In this document: one piece after another, positions 7,969 to 16,091 of the stretch
Layout of the letters: the number at the start of each line of letters is the position of its first letter
How positions within the stretch are numbered: the first letter of the stretch is position 1
Assembly (NCBI GenBank): GCA_052274345.1
Contig: DAVZGP010000001.1
Span: 1 to 64,000, forward strand
Source of the DNA: Clostridium_AD sp937920395
GTDB taxonomy: Bacteria > Bacillota > Clostridia > Clostridiales > Clostridiaceae
Direction of reading: 5' to 3'
Length of the DNA: 64,000 bases
Made by a program: the position numbers and the translations under genes
Notes under the pieces: generated by a model
What the model was told of the DNA's origin: nothing
The model's database searches: none
Seen by the model: only the letters and a program-made list of their open reading frames with translations

Positions 7969-8343
7969 TAAGTCTTTCTCAACTATATGATTAATTAACC
8001 ACTCATTTAAAAAAGTTAATATTTTCATTATAGCTTCATCTTGATTATTATCAATCTCATTTAAATTAACATCATCAATTTTTTTTATGAAAAATGCATG
8101 ATCTATTTTTTGCGTGAATAATCTTTTATAATTTATGCTAACCATATATTCTTCTTCAGCATTAAAATGATATATAGTGTACGCTTTTAATTCATCAATT
8201 ACCGCAACAATTTTATCATACTTATCTGTATCATATTTATCTATTAATAATTGATAAGCTCTTTCGCCTATTTCAAAAAGTTTTTCGTGTTCCGCATTGA
8301 TTTTAGGAATTTTTGTTTTATATTTTTCCTTCATTTCAAACAT
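7951..8343 (-). CDS. Bacteriohemerythrin-like protein
   Basis: A 130-residue single-domain hemerythrin, a four-helix protein that binds O2 at a non-heme diiron centre. Candidate ligands in order: H19 (INAEHE), H59 and E63 (YHFNAEEEYM), H82 (KIDHAFF), H119 and D124 (NHIVEKD). The position where the family normally has another histidine, four residues before H82, is Q78, so the diiron site may be altered. AGGAGG precedes the start by 10 nt. It lies 171 bases downstream of the Rieske oxygenase gene on the same strand. Roles in O2 sensing, storage or scavenging are possible; none can be shown here. Confidence 0.85.
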   Translation of the reverse strand: MFEMKEKYKTKIPKINAEHEKLFEIGERAYQLLIDKYDTDKYDKIVAVIDELKAYTIYHFNAEEEYMVSINYKRLFTQKIDHAFFIKKIDDVNLNEIDNNQDEAIMKILTFLNEWLINHIVEKDLLIPAE

Positions 8344-8514
8344 TAATCAATTTCCTCCTTAGCTTTTCATATTACAACTTGTCTCCCATGTTAAAAATTA
8401 AATTTATAAACTTATTTTACTTTGTTTTAATTTATTTTACAAGAGCAATATGGATAACATTCTAATTCGTACCATTATTTTCATATTACACATTAACTTA
8501 TTAAGGTTGATCAC

Positions 8515-9498
8515 TTATTTTACTTTTTCTATTTCATCTTTCAAGAAAGATCTTCTCCTTCGGTACTCAATAATAGGTATATCTCCTTGAATAAGATTTT
8601 CATTCATTGTTAGTTCAGATTTAGTGGGGATTTGAGTTAAAACAACCTTCCTATCTTGATGAAGTATATATTTATTACTAATAGTACTCATTGTATTAAC
8701 TATTTGTTTTAATATAGGTACTTTCATAAATTTCTGATAAAATCTAAGATAAATTTGAGTATGTTCATTATCAATAGGTGCAAATATTGCAACTATTCTA
8801 ATATCCTTACTAATAATATTTTGCCAAACATTTGGCATTTGTAACTGAAGACTAAATAATTTTTTATAGTTTGTAATTTCATTTGGCTTTAAAGGCTTTT
8901 TATTTCCATCATCCACTACATTATTCACATAAAAAGTCATCAAGTTATCTTCCCATTTAACAACCGGACCATTTACTAAAGTTTTATTTCCCCTACCAAT
9001 TGAAGATGCATGCACAAAAGGTAAATGAACAACATCTAATTGATTTTCAATAGCTCTCGTATAATGCACTGGCCACATCTCTGAAAAGCCTCCATAGGAA
9101 AAACCTTCACGTAGTTCTTTGAAAAAAGGAATTTCTGGAATATCATCTAAAATTTCTCCATACCATAACCAAATTAAACCATATTTTTCTTCTACTAGGT
9201 AGGGATTAACCTTATACCTCTCTGGTATATTACTATTTTTCCCATTAGCTGGTATTAACGTTACCTTCCCAGAAGAATTGTATTCAAATCCATGGAAAGG
9301 ACATACCATTTTGTCATGGTCCACTTTGCCCGCACTTAATGATGCTCCTCGATGGCAACACTTATCAAAAATGCAATTGATTTTACCACTTTCACTTCTC
9401 CAAAGAACTAGTTTTTCACCCATTCTTGTTACACCAATTGATTTTTTACTCCTCACCTCTTTTGAATTTAGTATTCCATACCACTGATTCTTAATCAT
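8515..9498 (-). CDS. Rieske non-heme iron oxygenase (PaO/VanA-like alpha subunit)
   Basis: A 327-residue Rieske-type oxygenase. The N-terminal Rieske domain carries C47-x-H49 and C66-x2-H69, 16 residues apart, as needed for a [2Fe-2S] cluster. The catalytic domain has N152-x2-D155-x2-H158-x4-H163, the mononuclear iron and electron-bridge motif. The family (pheophorbide a oxygenase, vanillate demethylase, Neverland-type sterol desaturase) uses O2 and an external reductase. ATG 9498 (AAGGA 9 nt upstream) is favoured over ATG 9504, which is too close. It is the last gene of the run starting with the DAK2-DegV fusion. No reductase is encoded nearby. The substrate is unknown; an O2-dependent enzyme in an anaerobe is notable. 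Confidence 0.9.
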   Translation of the reverse strand: MIKNQWYGILNSKEVRSKKSIGVTRMGEKLVLWRSESGKINCIFDKCCHRGASLSAGKVDHDKMVCPFHGFEYNSSGKVTLIPANGKNSNIPERYKVNPYLVEEKYGLIWLWYGEILDDIPEIPFFKELREGFSYGGFSEMWPVHYTRAIENQLDVVHLPFVHASSIGRGNKTLVNGPVVKWEDNLMTFYVNNVVDDGNKKPLKPNEITNYKKLFSLQLQMPNVWQNIISKDIRIVAIFAPIDNEHTQIYLRFYQKFMKVPILKQIVNTMSTISNKYILHQDRKVVLTQIPTKSELTMNENLIQGDIPIIEYRRRRSFLKDEIEKVK

Positions 9499-9535
9499 GC
9501 TCATCCATCCTTTTTTAACAATTCAATTTTTATAG

Positions 9536-9862
9536 TTAGACTCTATTTTTTAGCCAGAACTTTTCCCAATTTCCATTGCATTTATTAAATGCTAAGAAAA
9601 TATATAAGCAACTAATCATACTACCTAATGTTAGCACAAGTAAAACCCAGATTAAAGATTTAGAAGCATTATTCTCTCTATACACTATCCACGCACATAC
9701 TATGATAAATTCAATATAAATATCTACTAATGATATTTGTCCCCACGGCATACCTAAAAGGATTTTACCCTCCTGAGTAAAATTCCCAATAGTAAATCCA
9801 TATATAAGCATTCCCATCATTACGAAAAAACCAATAAAAGAAAATATTTTTCCGATTTTCAT
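9536..9862 (-). CDS. DUF1475-like small membrane protein
   Basis: A 108-residue protein with three predicted membrane helices (about 5-25, 43-62 and 72-92). The stretch MPWGQISLVDIYIEF followed by AWIVYRE resembles the DUF1475 family of unknown function, found in plants and bacteria. The ATG at 9862 follows AAAGGGGG by 9 nt; an earlier in-frame ATG at 9898 lacks a binding site. It sits between DUF1295 (41-base gap) and the Rieske oxygenase (37-base gap), clearly co-transcribed. No function is assigned. A polar tail with NKCNGNWEKFW follows the last helix. Confidence 0.75.
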   Translation of the reverse strand: MKIGKIFSFIGFFVMMGMLIYGFTIGNFTQEGKILLGMPWGQISLVDIYIEFIIVCAWIVYRENNASKSLIWVLLVLTLGSMISCLYIFLAFNKCNGNWEKFWLKNRV

Positions 9863-9903
9863 AAAATTAAGCCCCCTTTCATTATATTTTTTAATCAATT
9901 TTA

Positions 9904-10677
9904 TTAAACTTTTCTTTTAGGAAACCAAGGTACAAATTTACTAGTAATTTCCGCGTATGCCTGAAATTCTTTATTATCCTTATAATGTTTTTCAAGCATC
10001 GGTACTCCAGAAACATATAGCAGCAATAATGTTATAATTATAGGACTAATGATTCCAGCTATGCCACTTTTTGATGATAAAGTAATTATAAATATTCCCC
10101 ACCACATTGTAGCTTCTCCAAAATAATTTGGATGCCTTGTAAATTTCCAAAGCCCCCTTTTCATTATATGCCCTTTATTCCTTTTATCTTCAATAAAGTT
10201 TTTTAACTGTTTATCTCCTAATGCTTCAAAAACAAAACCAACTATCCAAATTGCTAGACCTAGAACTTCTAAAATACCTAAACTTCCTTTTGATGTAGCA
10301 TTATTCATTATAATGGGATATGCTATAACAAGCATAATTGCTCCTTGTAGCATGAACACTTGCAAAAATGCTCTTGGCATTACCCATCTTCCCCAACTCC
10401 GCCTAAATGCTACATATCTAAAATCTTCGGGCTTTCCTAAATTCCTTTTTAATATATGATAAAACAATCTTATTCCCCAGACAAAAACTAATGCCGTAAC
10501 TATAATCGCTCTTAAATTATAATTTTCTGAAGTAAACAATGTATATATTGATATTAGTACAAACCCAAGACCCCACCCCATATCAACTATTGAATTGTTT
10601 TTCCTCATTTGAGCAATAATAAAAAAGATGCTCATATAGATACAAACTAGTATTGTACTTTGCAAATAAATATTCAT
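9904..10677 (-). CDS. DUF1295 membrane protein, steroid 5-alpha-reductase-like
   Basis: A 257-residue polytopic membrane protein with about six to seven hydrophobic helices. The conserved C-terminal motif RGLWKFTRHPNYFGE plus a WWG pair is typical of DUF1295 and the related steroid 5-alpha-reductase and isoprenylcysteine methyltransferase folds, where it lies in the cofactor-binding part. FRYVAFRRSWGRW in the middle is also a family signature. AGGAGG stands 7 nt before the start. It follows the DAK2-DegV gene by 30 bases and precedes DUF1475 and the Rieske oxygenase. By family relation it may reduce or methylate a lipid-like substrate; the reaction is not known. Confidence 0.85.
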   Translation of the reverse strand: MNIYLQSTILVCIYMSIFFIIAQMRKNNSIVDMGWGLGFVLISIYTLFTSENYNLRAIIVTALVFVWGIRLFYHILKRNLGKPEDFRYVAFRRSWGRWVMPRAFLQVFMLQGAIMLVIAYPIIMNNATSKGSLGILEVLGLAIWIVGFVFEALGDKQLKNFIEDKRNKGHIMKRGLWKFTRHPNYFGEATMWWGIFIITLSSKSGIAGIISPIIITLLLLYVSGVPMLEKHYKDNKEFQAYAEITSKFVPWFPKRKV

Positions 10678-10707
10678 ATTAAATCCTCCTAAATTTATAT
10701 TATTACA

Positions 10708-12489
10708 TTAAGAACTTATAAATGACACTGCTACTGCTCCAATTCCTGCGCTTAAACCAACAATAGGTGATATTTCAGTGATATATTCTGGTTCTTTACC
10801 TAAAATTGCTGTTAATTTCAAGCTCAATTCATTAGCTTTTATAGGAGCACTTGCATGTACAATGTTATAAGATATTATTTTGTTATTTTCGTTTGCTTTA
10901 TTAACTATCTCAAGTATTTTCTTAGTATTTGATTTTACATTAAAAGTTTTACCAAATGCAATTCCTTTTCCATCCCCATTTATTGATATTATTGGTTTTA
11001 AATTTAATACCCTTCCAATAAACCCTTTCATTGGTGAAACCCGTCCACCCCTTACCATGTATTTAAAAGTATTAACGCTAACATATATTCTTGCTTTTTT
11101 AATCTTATTTTCTATTATCTCAATAACTTTCTCATAATTTTTCCCGGCTTCTAATTCTTTTGCTGCTTCTAATACTATTAACCCTTGTGCACCAGAATTT
11201 AATTTGGAATTAATTACTGTTATTTTTTTGCCTTCTTCTATAAATTTTTGTGAAGCTTTTTTAACAATGTTAAACGTTCCACTCATTTCCTTAGATACTA
11301 TTATTGTAATTACTGATTCATAATGACTAGTTAAAAAAGAAAATACATTTTGCACATTTTTTATTGTCGGTTGCGAACTTGTTGGATATTCTTTTAAATT
11401 GTCAATCATAGAATAAAACTTATCCGGTTTTATAGTAAGTTTGTCCAAATATGTGCTGCCTTCAATAATTAAATTCAATGGTAAAACGTGAATCTGATAC
11501 TTTTCTATGAGTTCTTGTGGTAAGTCAGCAATTGAATCTGTAAGTATAGCCGTTTTATTAATCCTGTTATGCACAACCTCATATTGTTTCTTCATGTCGT
11601 CAACTTTTTGCTGAACTATTTCACCTTTTCCTCTTAGTATATGGAATAATTCATCTGGTTTATTTGTGTGTATGTGTATTCTAACTTTGCTTTTATTTCC
11701 TGCTACAATTAAAGAATCTCCTAAATGTTTTAGTTCATCCTTTATTTGATTAGTATTTATATTGTCATTCGAAATTAAAGCTTCTGTACAATATCTATAA
11801 GTTATATTTGAAGTAAAATTAAAAACCTCTTCTTCAAATACTATTTCTTCTTCATTTTGACTTAATTTTGTAATGTTTTTATCCTTAAAGAAATAAACAA
11901 CTCCCTGGAGAAAACTCACAAAACCACTTGCACCAGAATCTACCACAGATGATTTTTTCAATATATCAAGAATATTGGGTGTGTTTGCAAGCGAGCTCTT
12001 AGCATCCTCTAATGTTTTAATTATTACTGCTTCAAAACTATCAGTTACATCTTTCAATTTGTAAACGGCTTCCGACCATTCTCTTATAACAGTTATCATA
12101 GTCCCTTCAATAGGATTTAATATAGCTTTGTATGCATAGGGTACCGCGTTTTTTAATGTTTCTGCAAAAGTCACCATAGTTAGAGGCTCTTTATCGCTAA
12201 TTTCTTCATTAATGCCATTTAAAAACTGAGCAAAAATTATTCCTGAATTACCCCTTGCGCCAATCAATGCTGCATCCGCCATAGAATTAATTGTATCTTT
12301 AATAGATTTGTGAATCTTCATATCTTCAACAATTGAATTCATTGTAGATACAAGATTGCTTCCCGTATCTCCATCTGGAATAGGAAAAACATTCATTTTA
12401 TTTAAAATATTCTTTTGTTTCCTAACTTGCACTACGCCTGATAAAAATGCATAATATAATACTTCTCCCGTTATATTATTAATATTAAT
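10708..12489 (-). CDS. DAK2-DegV fusion protein (FakA/FakB-like), probable ATT start
   Basis: A predicted 593-residue fusion. The N-terminal DAK2 kinase domain (about 1-200) shows NVFPIPDGDTGSN, GARGNSG and DSGASG, which bind Mg-ATP. A FakA-like middle domain follows (about 205-305), with HIHTNKPDE. The C-terminal DegV fatty-acid-binding domain (about 310-593) begins TAILTDSIADLP and has SSQPT. FakA phosphorylates fatty acids carried by DegV-type FakB; here both parts share one chain. GTG 12432 has no good binding site and would drop the conserved GEVLYYAFLSG. No ATG, GTG or TTG precedes it in frame, but AGGGGG (12502-12497) lies 7 nt before ATT 12489. It is the first gene of the run ending with the Rieske oxygenase. 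Confidence 0.87.
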   Translation of the reverse strand: MNINNITGEVLYYAFLSGVVQVRKQKNILNKMNVFPIPDGDTGSNLVSTMNSIVEDMKIHKSIKDTINSMADAALIGARGNSGIIFAQFLNGINEEISDKEPLTMVTFAETLKNAVPYAYKAILNPIEGTMITVIREWSEAVYKLKDVTDSFEAVIIKTLEDAKSSLANTPNILDILKKSSVVDSGASGFVSFLQGVVYFFKDKNITKLSQNEEEIVFEEEVFNFTSNITYRYCTEALISNDNINTNQIKDELKHLGDSLIVAGNKSKVRIHIHTNKPDELFHILRGKGEIVQQKVDDMKKQYEVVHNRINKTAILTDSIADLPQELIEKYQIHVLPLNLIIEGSTYLDKLTIKPDKFYSMIDNLKEYPTSSQPTIKNVQNVFSFLTSHYESVITIIVSKEMSGTFNIVKKASQKFIEEGKKITVINSKLNSGAQGLIVLEAAKELEAGKNYEKVIEIIENKIKKARIYVSVNTFKYMVRGGRVSPMKGFIGRVLNLKPIISINGDGKGIAFGKTFNVKSNTKKILEIVNKANENNKIISYNIVHASAPIKANELSLKLTAILGKEPEYITEISPIVGLSAGIGAVAVSFISS

Positions 12490-12496
12490 TTCAATT

Positions 12497-12502
12497 CCCC
12501 CT
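12497..12502 (-). promoter_or_regulatory. Ribosome binding site deciding an ATT start (DAK2-DegV)
   Basis: AGGGGG, then a 7-nt spacer, then ATT at 12489. The resulting N terminus (NINNITGEVLYYAF) keeps a stretch that the DAK2-DegV family has before the NVFP motif. Confidence 0.7.
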
Positions 12503-12703
12503 AAGTAATACTTTTTATCTACAAATAATTGTTATTAATATTATAATAGCATATTTTTGACTAAATGTGCATATAAATAAATATATTTATTTGTTATATG
12601 TACCTTTAAATATATTAAATATTATATAAAATAAGAAGCAAAAAATATATTTAGTTTAGAATTATAATAATTAATAAAACAATTCAAATTATTGAAATAA
12701 ATG

Positions 12704-12732
12704 TTGACAATCATTAACTTAAGATGTATTAT
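12704..12732 (+). promoter_or_regulatory. Sigma-A promoter of the trp operon
   Basis: TTGACA (12704-12709), exactly 17 bases, TATTAT (12727-12732). Transcription would begin near 12739, just before the T-box stem I. Confidence 0.88.
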
Positions 12733-12952
12733 TTAAAACAATATCAATGATCAGAAATAGTAGATAAAGGAATTTAGTTTAAGCGAACCTGGATTAGTGA
12801 AAGCTAGGTACTGTAGCCGTTATTGAATGGGTCTGTGAGATGTGATGCGAACTAGTAGTAGCATTAACCGGAGTGTCTACCGTTACATGGACAGGGCAAT
12901 CGAGAAATCTGTGCCTGACAAAGACAATTATTTAGGTGGTACAACGAAATTT

Positions 12953-12992
12953 ACATTTCGTCCTTATTAGGATGAGGTGTTTTTATTTTTTT
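12953..12992 (+). terminator. T-box terminator 1
   Basis: ACATTTCGTCC (12953-12963) pairs with GGATGAGGTGT (12970-12980), with two G-U pairs, followed by TTTTATTTTTTT. The TCC of the left arm can instead pair with the first T-box as antiterminator. Confidence 0.9.
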
Positions 12993-13026
12993 GTTACTAA
13001 ATAACTAATATGGTTGGCACCGCGGT

Positions 13027-13062
13027 CACTTCGTCCCATTATACAGATGAAGTGTTTTTTTT
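13027..13062 (+). terminator. T-box terminator 2
   Basis: CACTTCGTC (13027-13035) pairs perfectly with GATGAAGTG (13046-13054), followed by eight T. The GTCCCAT segment can pair with ATGG of the second T-box as antiterminator. Confidence 0.92.
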
Positions 13063-13091
13063 GTCCAAAAAAATAAAGGGGTGATTATAAA

Positions 13092-14522
13092 ATGGTTAAT
13101 TTAACGCAAGAAGAATTTGATAATAAAAAATCTTTGAAAGTAATTTTTCCAATGTTCACTAAAATTAATGGTGATGAACTTACACCAGTAAATATTTATT
13201 ACAAACTAAAAGGAAAATATAAATTTCTACTCGAAAGTGCTTCATCTTCTAAAGAAGATTCAAGATATTCATTTATGGGTAGTAACCCGTATATGATAAT
13301 AAGTAGCCGAGGTGAAAATGTAACTATAACTAAAGAAAATAAAGTTAAAAATAAAACAGGTAAGATATTAGATTTTGCACAGGCACATTTACTTAAACAA
13401 TATGATATGAATGACCTAGATTTACCATTTATCGGTGGTGCAATTGGTTATATTGGTTATGATGTAATAAGACAATATGAGAAATTACCAGATAATAATC
13501 CAGACGAACTAGATTTACCAGAGACATGTTTACTTTTTTATAAAGAATTTATATGCTTTGATCATTTTAAAAACACATTAATGTTAATTCATAATGTATT
13601 CCCAGAGAAAGATGAAGATTATAATACTGTTTTAAATAAGCTGAATATTATTAAGGCAATGGTAAGTTGCGAGAACGTACACCATAAATTGATTGAAAAT
13701 TCAAAAAATAAACAATTTATTTCTAATTATAAAAAAGAAGATTTTTGTAAACTTGTTGATAAAGCAAAAGAATATATAACATCTGGTGATATTTTTCAAG
13801 TGGTCTTATCTCAAAGGTTTAAGGTTAAAAATAACATAGACCCTTTTGAAATATATAGAAAGTTACGCCGTAGCAATCCCTCCCCTTATATGTTTTATGT
13901 AGATTTTGAAGATTTTAAGTTAGCGGGAGCATCTCCTGAGAGTTTAGTTAAAGTTAAAGGTAATGTTGTAATGACTAATCCTATTGCAGGAACAAAACCT
14001 CGTGGTAAGACTGCAAAAGAAGATGAGCTATTAAAAGAAGAGTTGTTAAAAGATGAGAAGGAACTTGCAGAACATTTGATGCTTGTGGATCTTGGTAGAA
14101 ATGATATAGGTAAAATTAGTGAATTTGGCTCTGTAAAGTTAGATAAATTTATGGAGGTTGAAGCCTTCTCTCATGTAATGCACATATGTTCAAAGGTCTC
14201 AGGTACTTTAAAACAAGAATTAAATTGTTTTGATGCACTAAAGTCTTGTTTACCTGTAGGAACAGTCTCCGGGGCCCCTAAGATAAGAGCAATGGAAATT
14301 ATTGATGAATTAGAGAATACAAGGCGTGGTATTTATTCAGGAGCCATCGGTTATTTCTCATATGGTGGTGATATGGATACGTGCATAGCCATAAGGACAA
14401 TAGTATTTAAGGATGATTTTGCTTATGTTCAAGGCGGTGCTGGAATAGTTTATGACTCTGTACCCGAGACTGAATACACTGAAACCATGAATAAAACTAT
14501 GGCACTAATGGAGGTATTGTAA
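13092..14522 (+). CDS. trpE: Anthranilate synthase component I
   Basis: A 476-residue enzyme that, with TrpG, converts chorismate and glutamine to anthranilate. The N-terminal domain contains FLLESAS (about 47-53), the region that binds feedback tryptophan. The C-terminal chorismate-binding domain shows GDIFQVVLSQRF, PSPYMFYVDF, MTNPIAGTKPRG, LVDLGRNDIG, PVGTVSGAPKIRAMEII and GGAGIVYDS. AAAGGGG precedes the ATG by about 8 nt. It is the first gene of trpEGDCFBA, behind the T-box leader; its stop codon shares one base with the trpG start. Confidence 0.97.
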   Translation: MVNLTQEEFDNKKSLKVIFPMFTKINGDELTPVNIYYKLKGKYKFLLESASSSKEDSRYSFMGSNPYMIISSRGENVTITKENKVKNKTGKILDFAQAHLLKQYDMNDLDLPFIGGAIGYIGYDVIRQYEKLPDNNPDELDLPETCLLFYKEFICFDHFKNTLMLIHNVFPEKDEDYNTVLNKLNIIKAMVSCENVHHKLIENSKNKQFISNYKKEDFCKLVDKAKEYITSGDIFQVVLSQRFKVKNNIDPFEIYRKLRRSNPSPYMFYVDFEDFKLAGASPESLVKVKGNVVMTNPIAGTKPRGKTAKEDELLKEELLKDEKELAEHLMLVDLGRNDIGKISEFGSVKLDKFMEVEAFSHVMHICSKVSGTLKQELNCFDALKSCLPVGTVSGAPKIRAMEIIDELENTRRGIYSGAIGYFSYGGDMDTCIAIRTIVFKDDFAYVQGGAGIVYDSVPETEYTETMNKTMALMEVL

Positions 14523-15112
14523 TGATTTTAATAATAGATAATTATGATTCCTTTACTTATAATTTATATCAATATGTGGGTGAATTATATAAGGACATAA
14601 AAGTTTTAAGGAATGATGAATTTACAATAAAAGCATTAGAAGAATTACCACTAGAGGGTATTATTATTTCTCCTGGACCGGGCAGACCAGAAAATGCAGG
14701 TCTAAGTGTTGAAGTTATAAAAGTTTTTGAGGGCATAATGCCAATTATGGGCATTTGTTTAGGACATCAAGCTATAGGTTATGCCTATGGCTCAAAAGTT
14801 ATAAAAGCACCTGAGATAATGCATGGGAAAACCTCTATCATTACCCATAATGGGAAAGGCTTGTTTAAAGGAATAAATAACAATCTAAAAATTATGAGAT
14901 ATCATTCTTTAATTGTTGAAAAAGCTACCTTGCCAAAAAATTTAGAAATTACTGCCCAAACAAAAGATGGAATAATAATGGCAATAAAGCATAAAGGGTT
15001 TCAGACATATGGTTTACAATTTCATCCTGAATCAATATTTAGCGAGGGAGGAAAAGAAATAATAAAAAATTTTGTGGAGGTGATTTGTAATGTTAAAGAT
15101 GATAATAAGTAA
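14522..15112 (+). CDS. trpG: Anthranilate synthase glutamine amidotransferase component
   Basis: A 196-residue class I glutamine amidotransferase that supplies ammonia to TrpE. The oxyanion loop is in SPGPGRPENAG; the nucleophile is the Cys of MGICLGHQAIG, and the His-Glu pair is in LQFHPESI. No fused TrpD domain is present. It overlaps the trpE stop by one base and the trpD start by 23 bases, a sign of translational coupling. It could also serve aminodeoxychorismate synthase, as in some Firmicutes, but no pab genes are seen. Confidence 0.96.
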   Translation: MILIIDNYDSFTYNLYQYVGELYKDIKVLRNDEFTIKALEELPLEGIIISPGPGRPENAGLSVEVIKVFEGIMPIMGICLGHQAIGYAYGSKVIKAPEIMHGKTSIITHNGKGLFKGINNNLKIMRYHSLIVEKATLPKNLEITAQTKDGIIMAIKHKGFQTYGLQFHPESIFSEGGKEIIKNFVEVICNVKDDNK

Positions 15113-16091
15113 AGTTATACAAAATCAAGATTTAACTCAGAAAGAAGCTTATGATTTTATGAATGGAATAATGAAGGGAGAAGCAACTGAGGCTCAAATA
15201 GGAGGATTTCTTGTTGGTCTAAGGATGAAAGGTGAAACTATAGATGAGATCACAGGTTGTGCAAAAGCTATGAGGGATAACGCAAAACATGTAGATTTAA
15301 TTAGCGATTACGCTATTGACACTTGCGGCACTGGTGGTGACGGAGGTAAAACTTTTAATATATCTACCGCCTGCGCTATAATAACATCTGCAGGAGGCGT
15401 AAAAGTGGCTAAACATGGTAATCGGGCAGTCTCTAGTCAAAGTGGTAGTGCTGATGTACTAACCGAGCTTGGAATCAATATAAATATAAATCCAAGTATT
15501 GCCGCAAATTTAATTGAAGAAAAAGGCATGGCTTTTCTATTTGCTCAAAACTATCACTTAGCTATGAAAAATGCAGCGGCACCAAGACGCGAAATAGGAA
15601 CTAGAACTATTTTTAATATTTTAGGTCCTCTAACAAATCCTGCCTTTGTTAAGGGGCAGGTACTTGGTATTTTTAGCAAAGAATTAACCAACTCAGTCGC
15701 TAATGTTTTAAAAAAGCTTGGATTAGAGCGTGCACTTGTAGTCCACGGTGAGGATGGACTAGATGAAATAACCACCACTGGTTTTACTTATGTCAGCGAA
15801 TTAAAAAATGGCCTTGTATTCGATTATAAAATACATCCAGAAGATTTCGGAATTAAAAAAGCAATCCTTGAAAACATAGTTGGAGGAAGTTCTAAGGATA
15901 ATGCAACTATTATTTTAAATGTTTTAAAAGGAGAAAAAGGACCTCAAAGAGATATTGTAGTAATAAACACAGCTGCAGCTTTATATATTGGCAAAAGGTG
16001 TGAAACTATAAAAGAAGGAGTATTACTTGCTAAAGACTTAATTGACTCTGGAAAAGCCCTTCTAAAACTTAAGGAGCTTAGATTATCATGA
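15090..16091 (+). CDS. trpD: Anthranilate phosphoribosyltransferase
   Basis: A 333-residue enzyme that joins anthranilate and phosphoribosyl pyrophosphate. The PRPP-binding motif DTCGTGGDGGKTFNIST is complete; KHGNRAVSSQSGSADVLTELG and NILGPLTNP follow. The ATG at 15090 lies 7 to 8 nt after GGAGGTG and inside the end of trpG; a second in-frame ATG nine bases later is possible. The 3' end overlaps trpC by 4 bases. Confidence 0.96.
   Translation: MLKMIISKVIQNQDLTQKEAYDFMNGIMKGEATEAQIGGFLVGLRMKGETIDEITGCAKAMRDNAKHVDLISDYAIDTCGTGGDGGKTFNISTACAIITSAGGVKVAKHGNRAVSSQSGSADVLTELGINININPSIAANLIEEKGMAFLFAQNYHLAMKNAAAPRREIGTRTIFNILGPLTNPAFVKGQVLGIFSKELTNSVANVLKKLGLERALVVHGEDGLDEITTTGFTYVSELKNGLVFDYKIHPEDFGIKKAILENIVGGSSKDNATIILNVLKGEKGPQRDIVVINTAAALYIGKRCETIKEGVLLAKDLIDSGKALLKLKELRLS

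Larger units (their letters stand above)
12739..13062 (+). ncRNA. Tryptophan T-box leader with two antiterminator/terminator units
   Basis: A T-box riboswitch upstream of trpE. Stem I features: AGTA motif near 12759, GCGAACCTGG and GTGAAAGCTAGG in the stem I arms, and TGG at 12828-12830 after GAA, the likely Trp specifier. The first T-box sequence, AGGTGGTACAACG (12934-12946), is followed by terminator 1 (12953-12992). A second, closer to consensus, TGGTTGGCACCGCG (13011-13024), is followed by terminator 2 (13027-13062). No second stem I or specifier fits in the 18 bases between the first T-run and the second T-box. Uncharged tRNA-Trp should favour antitermination of the operon. Confidence 0.95.
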
